The notes under the pieces are model-generated. The model was not told the origin of the DNA. It searched no databases and saw nothing but the letters and a program-made list of their open reading frames with translations. Position numbers and translations under genes: made by a program. 17,361 nt of DNA from Gymnopilus junonius. Taxonomy: Eukaryota > Basidiomycota > Agaricomycetes > Agaricales > Galerinaceae. Below are positions 1-6,654 of this stretch, piece by piece. Position 1 is the stretch's first letter. Every line of letters begins with the position of its first letter. The stretch is from contig JADNYJ010000640.1 of NCBI GenBank assembly GCA_015501075.1, positions 1 to 17,361 of the forward strand, given 5' to 3'.

Positions 1-965
1 GCATTGTCGACGTTGAAGATGGTATATTGTTTGCTAGTGAGTCAGGATCAGGAGTATTGTCAGGCGAGACAGGCGGTGCCATTTGAGGGCTTTCTTCAGG
101 CCTTTCAAGAAGAGCCCAAGCGATCGAGGCATGGAATCTCGGTTGCTCGTAATACGTCTGTTGGCGAATTGCCTCAAGAGCAGGTGTAAGCGCATTGACC
201 AAAGAACGTAGCTATATTATCTAGGTCAGCGAAAGCTGAGTAGAAGTTGAAGTAAAAATCATACTTCGTGGTAACCAGCGCCGATTTCCAAGGTTAGAAA
301 TGTTCTGCTTTTTTCATCGTTAACTCTGCGTCGCAAACGACGCGCGATGAAACTAACGAAGACCAATATATAAGTAAAACGCTCGGCATAATGAGCATGC
401 AAGAAACGTACGACTTAGACCCTTTAGCAATATTCCTTACAGCCCTTTTTAGGTCCTCTCTCTGATGAGCCCTCAGGAAAATCGGCCTCGAAAGCGAGAT
501 ATGCAGTTCTTTTTTTGGTTCCTCGCCTGTTACATCCTCGCCTGTTTTGGCATTCTCGTTCTTTGCCATCCATATATCACGCAAAGCGGGTATCTCCTCC
601 TTCGCATCGCGGAGGACAGCCTGAACGACCTTGTATAACCGTGACATAGGACTATGACGACCCAGATTCAACGAGACGTACACATGTGCTGCGAACTGAC
701 CCTCTACATGCGGTGTGCTCCTGATGCGACCTTGGTGGATAGCCGGATCGTCAATGTGGTCTGGAGCAACTATGGTGGTGGACACCGGGGGAAGTTTACT
801 GGAAGTCGTCAATGGCCAAGAATATGAAAAGAGGCAGAGTAATACCGCTTTTTTTGCTGGTGGTTGAGGTCGGATGTCCGTTGACTTTTCTATCCTTTCG
901 GACTCATCGTCTTCGTCTGAACTTGCATAGCTCACTAATGCAATATTCGATCTTTTCATTGGCAT
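1..965 (-). CDS. USB1: U6 snRNA 3'-end phosphodiesterase USB1 (3' end cut by window edge)
   Basis: USB1 is a 2H-family exonuclease that trims the oligo-U tail of U6 snRNA in the nucleus and leaves a terminal cyclic phosphate. Both catalytic H-x-S motifs are visible: ELHISLSRP (about 490-515) and FHASIAW (about 116-136). The N-terminus has the family's LVSYASSDEDD start, and the HQGRIRSTPHVEGQFAAHVY block is typical. Splicing that I can read: exon 965-846, intron 845-799, exon 798-412, intron 411-353 (GTACGT..TTAG), exon 352-265, intron 264-212 (GTATGA..ATAG), exon 211 to the edge. The last two introns join in frame. The first does not: exon 1 ends one base out of phase beside an A7 run (849-855), and a six-A run would restore KKRKLPP, as expected for the family. 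A longer intron starting upstream at a GTCAAC donor is the alternative. The start is the ATG at 965; a second ATG lies two codons later. Identification is firm; exon 1 splicing is not. Confidence 0.9.
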
Positions 966-1009
966 CTTTCAGACGACAGTTTATAGAACGTAGAGCAAAA
1001 GAAAGACAG

Positions 1010-1021
1010 TAACCCTAACCC
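1010..1021. promoter_or_regulatory. Telomere-like CCCTAA motif in divergent promoter
   Basis: TAACCCTAACCC gives two CCCTAA units in the 253-base gap between the divergent USB1 and F-box genes. TTAGGG-type motifs in promoters are bound by Tbf1/Teb1-like Myb factors in several fungi. That this copy is a functional site is inference. Confidence 0.3.
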
Positions 1022-1156
1022 AAACAGTCAAGATCAGAGATGTTTTAGCTACCAGAAAACTCCTCCAGTCAACTCTCAATCCTTCGCGTTTTTCATCACG
1101 ACTTGCCTTCCCGGTTGAGGCTTTCGTTTTATCTGATTGGGCTGCATTGTACAAAG

Positions 1157-1203
1157 GTATGCAAACTGAAGCATATTTCCAACTCATTCTAAATATCTCA
1201 TAG
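1157..1203 (+). other. Possible 5'UTR intron of the F-box gene
   Basis: The sequence reads AAAG|GTATGC, then a CTAA-containing branch region, then CATAG, giving 47 nt that end 15 bases before the F-box ATG. Length and signals fit a short basidiomycete intron. No RNA evidence is available to me. Confidence 0.35.
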
Positions 1204-1218
1204 TTTATACGCACCAGG

Positions 1219-2805
1219 ATGGACACTTGTCGTGCTTGCGGAAATCTTGACCCCGTGGATCACGAACCATACCGAACGTGTCAGGCAGCCTCTTGTTACG
1301 GGTGCAAGATGCTCGACGGGATCAACGACCGAATTTCAAAGGCTAAAGCCCAATTGGCCTCCCTTCTGAACGCGCGCCATCAATTAAAACCGAGACTCAA
1401 TCAAATTCACAAGTCGATAATCGACCGACTGCCTGTGGAAGTAGTTTCTTCCGTTTTTGAATTCTCGATCAGCAATGTGTTGGATTCCGAGGTGGGAGAA
1501 GGCTTCATGTCTCCTTTATTCTTGGGTGCGGTCTGTCGATCCTGGCGTCGCATAGCGTGGTCGACACCAAGCCTCTGGAAATCCCTGAAGTTCAACATCG
1601 AGTATCATACTACTGAGGATGAATCTGGACTCGCTATCCAGTGGTTAAAGCGATCTGGACAATTACCACTGTTTATTAGCCTGGAGTCCGCTTACATGAA
1701 CCAATCCACGTCTTATAATTTGGCCCATTTACTCCCTCTGCTCGACTTTTTGAACCAGAACTCTCACCGATGGCATACCTTAATTCTAAAGGTCCCTACC
1801 GCCATCCTTTCCCGTCTTTCTGATGCTCAGCACGGCTCACCCTTGTTGCAACACCTCGCCGTCGACTTACCATTGTCTGAAGGTCATTTGAATATCACGC
1901 ATGCGGCACCAATACATGTCGACGTTGGTCATATCCTCTACGATCAGCTCCGCTTCAAATGGGATAATTTATTATATATCTCAGCCATGTCCTTCATTAT
2001 CGACGAAGTCATAGAAGTAATGCGCAATGCTCCACAACTGTTAAGCGGCGACTTTACTATCAAAAACAAGGAGTTTTCTCACACCATACCGACCCAAGTT
2101 TCTGCACAGGTTGCCTGCAAGGAATTGGTATACCTGAATGTGACATCTAGGACAAACCAGTCATTTCACTCTTTTCTCGATAACGTGGTTTGCCCCACCT
2201 TGACAGATTGTACACTCATATGTCGTGGCCTATTAGAAGTGTCCGTCCGCTCACTATTGTCTTTCTTCGAGCGTTCGGGCCACCTTTTGCACAAGCTCAC
2301 CATAAGTCGTATTCCTTTGGCGGGCCAAGATATCACTGACATATTAAGATTAACACCCTGGCTCACGGATCTTTCCTTGACGTTGCACACACACAACCAC
2401 AATGGAGCCACGCCGGACGCCTTTTGCGAAGCCCTTTCCGCCCATCTGTTTGGATTTATGGACCCTGTTACAGGAGATTGTGGTGAACCCGCTGATCCTC
2501 TAGTTCCACACCTTGAAAATTTCGCGCTGATTGGCGATTTTGGTGCATTTCCATCCCAACTTATAGAGGGACTATTCACTCCTTTCATTCTTCCTACTAC
2601 CACCCTTCTGCGGCCATTGAAAGTGATCAAAATATGTTTCCTCTCCGCCCGTCACGGTGATTCCATTCCCTACATCGACGAAGAGAGCCTTGATAAAATT
2701 GTGGAACTTCAGGAGCAAGGTGTAGAGTTCAACATTTGTGGCATTTTTGATCATGGTTGTGCCGACTTGATCGACATGTCTCTGGCAAAGTTGAAGATGA
2801 TGTGA
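1219..2805 (+). CDS. F-box domain protein with Cys-rich N-terminus
   Basis: A single-exon protein of 528 residues. Residues 4-29 hold CxxC, a lone Cys and a second CxxC (C4, C7, C21, C26, C29), possibly metal-binding. A basic helical stretch (about 38-65) leads into the F-box, IIDRLPVEVVSSVFEFS (about 67-83), followed by the AVCRSWRRIAWSTPSLW signature common in agaric F-box proteins. The rest is leucine-rich without clear repeats and resembles the divergent LRR-like substrate arms of this large expanded family. By family, it would act as the substrate adaptor of an SCF (Skp1-cullin-F-box) ubiquitin ligase; its substrate is unknown. The ATG at 1219 is the first in frame and sits just after a possible leader intron. 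It is transcribed away from USB1. Near the stop, another frame encodes an acidic tail, so the true C-terminus may lie at about 2862 (see findings). Confidence 0.85.
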   Translation: MDTCRACGNLDPVDHEPYRTCQAASCYGCKMLDGINDRISKAKAQLASLLNARHQLKPRLNQIHKSIIDRLPVEVVSSVFEFSISNVLDSEVGEGFMSPLFLGAVCRSWRRIAWSTPSLWKSLKFNIEYHTTEDESGLAIQWLKRSGQLPLFISLESAYMNQSTSYNLAHLLPLLDFLNQNSHRWHTLILKVPTAILSRLSDAQHGSPLLQHLAVDLPLSEGHLNITHAAPIHVDVGHILYDQLRFKWDNLLYISAMSFIIDEVIEVMRNAPQLLSGDFTIKNKEFSHTIPTQVSAQVACKELVYLNVTSRTNQSFHSFLDNVVCPTLTDCTLICRGLLEVSVRSLLSFFERSGHLLHKLTISRIPLAGQDITDILRLTPWLTDLSLTLHTHNHNGATPDAFCEALSAHLFGFMDPVTGDCGEPADPLVPHLENFALIGDFGAFPSQLIEGLFTPFILPTTTLLRPLKVIKICFLSARHGDSIPYIDEESLDKIVELQEQGVEFNICGIFDHGCADLIDMSLAKLKMM

Positions 2806-2942
2806 AAAGAGAATATGAAATGGATGACGGGTCGGGTGAAGAGTTGTCGTCTGACTCATAAAAGTAATGGGTATTTATTAGTCGATATCCTGCTTTTTTT
2901 ATTTCAATTTTTCCTTTACGACGTTCCAGGACCATATTCTGA

Positions 2943-3190
2943 TTGTCGCTCAAATCAAGCTTAAATAACGAAGTTCCGAGGCATCTTTATAAAATTGCTA
3001 ACGCATTAGCCCAAGGGCAGGAGCCGAACTTCTCTCTATGTCAGAATTGGCGAAGAGCTCATAATGCACATCCGTGACCCTTGCCAAACCTATGCAATTA
3101 GTCATGAAAAAGATATGTCCTCAGCTCTCTGACAAATCAATTCTTGACGTCGACCAACTTGAAGAGGCCCTTGATAAGTTTGGAACTTAA
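2943..3190 (+). pseudogene. Coding-like relic of unknown origin
   Basis: Two overlapping open stretches read like protein rather than noise. One (2943-3077) contains EVPRHLYKIANALAQGQ and SLCQNWRRAHNAHP. The other (3071-3190), one frame over, contains KPMQLVMKKICPQL and DVDQLEEALDKFGT before TAA. A single missing base near 3071-3077 would join them into about 80 codons. There is no ATG at the front, but a pyrimidine tract ending in CCAG lies just upstream (about 2920-2931). I do not recognise the family. It could be a terminal exon, a decayed gene piece, or chance. Confidence 0.3.
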
Positions 3191-3404
3191 AAAAAGACGG
3201 CCCCATTTTTGATAATGGCTTTCAAATTGGTAAGATATGTTGTCTGTTCATGAGTCCTGCGAGTCCTCGAAAAAATATTGAAAATATTTTTTAAATTGAT
3301 GTCTTCAGTTGCCCACTTTAGAGTCAAGGCTCCCGACTTTCAGAACTGAACAGCGTTTGGGATCGGCTTCACCCATCGTCAGTCATCGTTCCGCGAACTA
3401 ATCG

Positions 3405-3416
3405 TATGACGTCATA
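3405..3416. promoter_or_regulatory. CRE/ATF-type palindrome
   Basis: TATGACGTCATA is a perfect 12-base palindrome containing the TGACGTCA core bound by ATF/CREB-type bZIP factors. It lies about 1.4 kb from the next confident start codon, so any target is uncertain. Confidence 0.3.
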
Positions 3417-4326
3417 TCATTTTCTCTAATTAGCGCTCTTCCGTCCGGAGCAGGTCATAGCTCTGATTGACGGAAATAGCTCGCCATTCCATCGCCATCT
3501 CTACCTTATACCGAGAACGCGTGCGTCATTGCTGCGCATTATCCTCTGCCTCCTTGCTGTACTACTTGCCGTCCCACCGCTCAATGGAGGCGGGTATAGG
3601 TAAGTACGCCAGTCCTGAGTGGCTATTTCAGCCACCCGAGTGAAGGCGCCCCTTTCCGTGATCCGTTCAGTTCGTGGCAGCAGACCTTGGCCTATTCAAT
3701 TTCTTGGAGTGGCTAAGCACCTCATTGGTTGCTTCCGTGTTGAACGTTCCAGTCGGCGTCATTCCGTCATCGCAAGCACATATTCACGATGGTGACGATC
3801 ATCGTCATTACCCGACACTGTCGAGGCGCTCGTGCGTCAATTGTTTTCCTGTCTCGTAGGATCTCTGTAGGTACCCTGCCCGTCCATGTCGTAGGAAGGC
3901 CATTGGTTAAGCTGGCGCATGCTCCGGAGGTCCACCTAATAGTTATTATGACTTAAAAACGAAGCAAAGACTGTCCAGGTACTCCGATTATCTTCCTTCA
4001 GTTTACCCAAGTGCAGCACTTAACTTTCCGAGCCGACTTGGCCCTTTTGCCCATCCTTATCTTATAAGAACTAACCAACGAACGTTGATAACGACCTGGC
4101 ACCACTAACATAATCATTCTTAACGACCGTAAAAGGGTTCACACCTCGTCCCACTTTGTTTTTGTCTCTGCTGGGACCGTTTCCTAATTCGGGAGGCTTC
4201 GCCCCTATCTCTTATCCGAGTCTTGACTCCCCGCCACCTCTCCGGTCCTCGTTCGTGCCCGCGTGTGTCTCCTTCTGTCCTTCCCCTTCTCAGCCCTCCC
4301 TCGCTTTGTCCTTGCATAATATTGCC

Positions 4327-4331
4327 ATTGG
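4327..4331 (-). promoter_or_regulatory. CCAAT box (reverse orientation)
   Basis: ATTGG on the + strand lies about 115 bases before a leader intron and 480 bases before the ATG at 4813. The HAP/NF-Y complex binds CCAAT in fungi. A five-base match is weak evidence. Confidence 0.25.
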
Positions 4332-4443
4332 GCGAAGACATTCAAGCATCGTACTCGTACGAGGTTATAATAATACCTTGCACAGTAACATACATAACTG
4401 AAACCCCCGGTGTACGCAAGCATTCTTTGAACCTTCAAGAGGG

Positions 4444-4518
4444 GTGAGTCAGAGAATTAATCCGCTAACAGGGCTTTGCCTCATTAATTTGTCCTTCTCT
4501 TCTTCTTTCGTTTGACAG
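4444..4518 (+). other. 5'UTR intron of the gene starting at 4813
   Basis: The donor GTGAGT follows AGGG. A branch-like GCTAAC lies at about 4463, a pyrimidine-rich tract follows, and the acceptor is TTTGACAG. The 75-nt intron has all canonical signals and ends about 295 bases before the ATG. Confidence 0.55.
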
Positions 4519-4812
4519 GCAGTGCTAGTTCTATAACTGACTTTGAACTTTGAAGTACCGGGATAACCCTTCAAGCTTCAAGCTTGACTTTCAAAGCCGA
4601 AGCAAATCCGACTTTGCTTGCGTTCCCCCTTCTTCTCTTCTCTCTGACTCATACCATACCATACCTTATCGTTACTTATTACCAAGGACGACTTATACCT
4701 GCTGGCGCAAGGATAACCCCTCCATTTCGACCCATCGTTTCCTTCACAACCCTCTCGTTGCTTGTTTGCATCATCTTTCACCCCCTTCTGTTACTTCAAC
4801 CCAACATACGCA

Positions 4813-5769
4813 ATGCCTTTCTACAACGCCAATGTTAATGTCAAGGGCTCACCCATTATGAGCAAGGCCAAGGCCTTATCATCGTCCAAAGCGTCAAGCG
4901 GTGCGTCTACACCACTCAAGGCCAACTCCTCCAATGTGAATACTACCCCTACCACGACCTTTATTGTTAACACCAATGCCAAAGCCCCTGTTGCGCATGG
5001 TACCTCCCCGCCGCCCCTTTCCGGCTCTGGAAATACCACCCCAAGTTCAGACGCGGAGAATGTCATCCCTTCGTCTCCTCCTGCACAAACAGAGGCGGAC
5101 CAAGGAACCCGCCCACTGTCACCCCGCCCGCTCTCGCCTCAGCTCAAGGACGTCAGGGCGTACGAACATGAGAGGCAGCGCGCGAAGAGGGCGGGCGAGT
5201 GGGCTTTGAAGAGGGCGATGAAGAATAGCCTTAGCATGGGTGGAAGCACGAAAGTGAAAGGAGACCTTACAAGCGGAGCTGGTGCTAGGAAGAAAGCCGC
5301 AACCCAGAGTGGGGCTGGGAGGGACGATGTCGATGTTGAATTTGTCGTTGGTGTGAGGTCCAAAGGATTTGCTGGACCTGCGCCAGTCACTGCTGAAGTC
5401 CCGACAAATTCGCTGGCTATGGCAATGGCTATGGCAGTCACCACACCCAAGGCAGATTTGAGTGTCAGCCTCTCGGATTTGATCAAGCCCAAGTCCAAGA
5501 CGAGGAAGAACAAGTCAAAGCTCGGGAAGTTTGGTTCCTTGAGGAGGAAAGGTGTCGAGGATGATAATGACGACGACAGCTACGCTGATGGAGACGAGGA
5601 GGAAGAGGAATTCGAGTGGGTGCCTGCGCTGCGCGCGGTCATTGCGCTGGATGAGGTTGATCCTCAGGGAAGAAGGGATATGGAGGTTGATGAACCTTGG
5701 GAATGCGTGGCGGGGACGAGGAGGAGGAGCAGAAGAGGAAGAGGGAGCTGTCGTATGCCGAGGTGTTGA
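4813..5769 (+). CDS. Unknown low-complexity protein, acidic/basic blocks; frame break near 3' end
   Basis: I do not recognise a named family. The ATG at 4813 (MPFYNANVNVKGSP) is the first in frame and gives 318 residues. The first third is Ser/Thr/Pro/Asn-rich. It is followed by a charged helix (VRAYEHERQRAKRAGEWALK, about residues 114-133), an AMAMAMA run, a lysine-rich stretch that could be a nuclear signal (KPKSKTRKNKSKLGKFG), an acidic run (DDNDDDSYADGDEEEEEFEW) and a conserved-looking WVPALRAVIALDEVD block. After WECVAG the frame turns into an odd Arg/Gly tail. In the next frame, after a G4 run at 5712-5715, the DNA encodes EEEEQKRKRELSYAEVLSG and stops at 5789. One extra G would join them. 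The intact protein is therefore probably about 325 residues with an acidic then lysine-rich tail. A nuclear role is inference from composition only. Confidence 0.7.
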   Translation: MPFYNANVNVKGSPIMSKAKALSSSKASSGASTPLKANSSNVNTTPTTTFIVNTNAKAPVAHGTSPPPLSGSGNTTPSSDAENVIPSSPPAQTEADQGTRPLSPRPLSPQLKDVRAYEHERQRAKRAGEWALKRAMKNSLSMGGSTKVKGDLTSGAGARKKAATQSGAGRDDVDVEFVVGVRSKGFAGPAPVTAEVPTNSLAMAMAMAVTTPKADLSVSLSDLIKPKSKTRKNKSKLGKFGSLRRKGVEDDNDDDSYADGDEEEEEFEWVPALRAVIALDEVDPQGRRDMEVDEPWECVAGTRRRSRRGRGSCRMPRC

Positions 5770-6118
5770 GCGGCATGCACCTCGACTGAAGGAGATGAGT
5801 ATACCCAATTTCTTGTTGTCTTTTCGTCTTTTCTTCACTAGGCCCTTTCCTTGACCGCCTTTCCTTGATGCACCTTGGATGGACCTTTCTCATATCTGAT
5901 TCTAATATTATTTACAAGATTAAAGATTAAAGACAAACCAATTACCCACTTTCATTCGTTCACTTTCCCTCCATTCGTTACCGTAGACATTTTGAACATT
6001 GTATGTAAGAGTAGTTGAAGAGTAGGCAAAGGGTAACATCTAATGTTGTACATAATTATTACGTCAGCGTTATTGGAGTTTTCGATTTAAGTTACCTGAA
6101 AGACTTGAACGAAACGAA

Positions 6119-6242
6119 CGTTGCTCTGCGTCTCATCCTATCTTGACTCTTACTACATAGATCCTGGACTCGTTTATCGCATAGACGCACTTTTTAGTGC
6201 TTTTTTTCTTTTATTATAAAGAGGTATAATTTCATTGTCTAT
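6119..6242 (+). repeat. Duplicated upstream block, copy 1
   Basis: CGTCTCATCC, ATCTTGACTC and ACTACATA occur in order here (6129-6160) and at 10075-10103. TAATTTCATTG (about 6227-6237) matches TGATTTCATTG (about 10165-10175) at similar spacing. The block lies upstream of both GRAM paralogues and is best read as shared promoter DNA carried with the duplication. Confidence 0.6.
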
Positions 6243-6303
6243 CACGGTCATTATCGCTCAATCGAACTAGATTCGCAGCTCCATCGTGGGTCTGGATGTT
6301 TCA

Positions 6304-6319
6304 TCATCATCGATGATGA
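6304..6319. repeat. Perfect 16-base palindrome
   Basis: TCATCATCGATGATGA is its own reverse complement. It sits about 335 bases before the start codon of the first GRAM gene and has no counterpart that I can find upstream of the second copy. A dimeric factor site is possible. Confidence 0.35.
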
Positions 6320-6493
6320 CCAGCAGGTGGGGCGCCCTTTCTCTGCATTTAGTTCGCTACAAAGTGATGCCAGCATGAAAAACAGTCACGCCGCCCGAAC
6401 CAGCTAAGGACCTCAGCAGCAACATCTTCTCACCCTTCACATCTTTTTCGTCCTTTTCCAAACTTTCCATAGCAGCACTCCTTCGCAAGAGTT

Positions 6494-6516
6494 AATCGAT
6501 AATCAGGAATCGATAA
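6494..6516 (+). repeat. Twin AATCGATAA repeat
   Basis: AATCGATAA occurs at 6494-6502 and 6508-6516, 14 bases apart. It lies within a stretch that interrupts the alignment with coding sequence of the downstream paralogue, so it may mark a small local duplication in the decayed 5' end. Confidence 0.35.
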
Positions 6517-6654
6517 CCTATAATACAGCGCCTTCATATTTTATCCTGGACCCCATTCACATTCCAAGAGACCTTGGAGACGAAACCTAGGTCCCACGAA
6601 GGAACCTACAAATTTCACGAAGCGCCTTCTCAGCCTCAGGAGTCAGGGCTGACC

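Larger units (their letters stand above)
3191..4443. other. Gene-poor interval
   Basis: I see no convincing gene across this 1.25 kb. It holds a bZIP-type palindrome (3405-3416), a small spliced reading frame at 3584-3795 with good splice signals but no known relative, an odd 7+1+7 palindrome at 3793-3807 (TGACGAT-C-ATCGTCA), and pyrimidine-rich DNA from about 4140 that probably belongs to the promoter and leader of the next gene. Confidence 0.6.
5790..6654. other. Intergenic and ancestral 5' region of first GRAM gene
   Basis: 5790-6118 is AT-rich and is probably the 3' region of the previous gene. 6119-6242 matches sequence upstream of the second GRAM gene. 6304-6319 is a perfect palindrome. 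Two short upstream reading frames start at ATG 6367 (3 codons) and ATG 6375 (10 codons). From about 6472 the DNA aligns with coding sequence of the second copy (about 11879 on), but frames are broken and no start is present, so it is decayed coding DNA used as leader. Confidence 0.55.

Noticed and set aside
2166..2630. 154-codon open frame on the minus strand
   Set aside because: It is antisense to the F-box coding sequence and has no motif.
4550..4861. Open frames in the leader before 4813
   Set aside because: They start at non-ATG codons or overlap the real ATG in another frame, and lie in pyrimidine-rich 5'UTR.
6187..6207. Hairpin GCACT-TTTT-AGTGC followed by T7, like a bacterial terminator
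   Set aside because: The context is clearly eukaryotic, the stem is only 5 bp, and it lies in an AT-rich promoter region. Chance is the best explanation.
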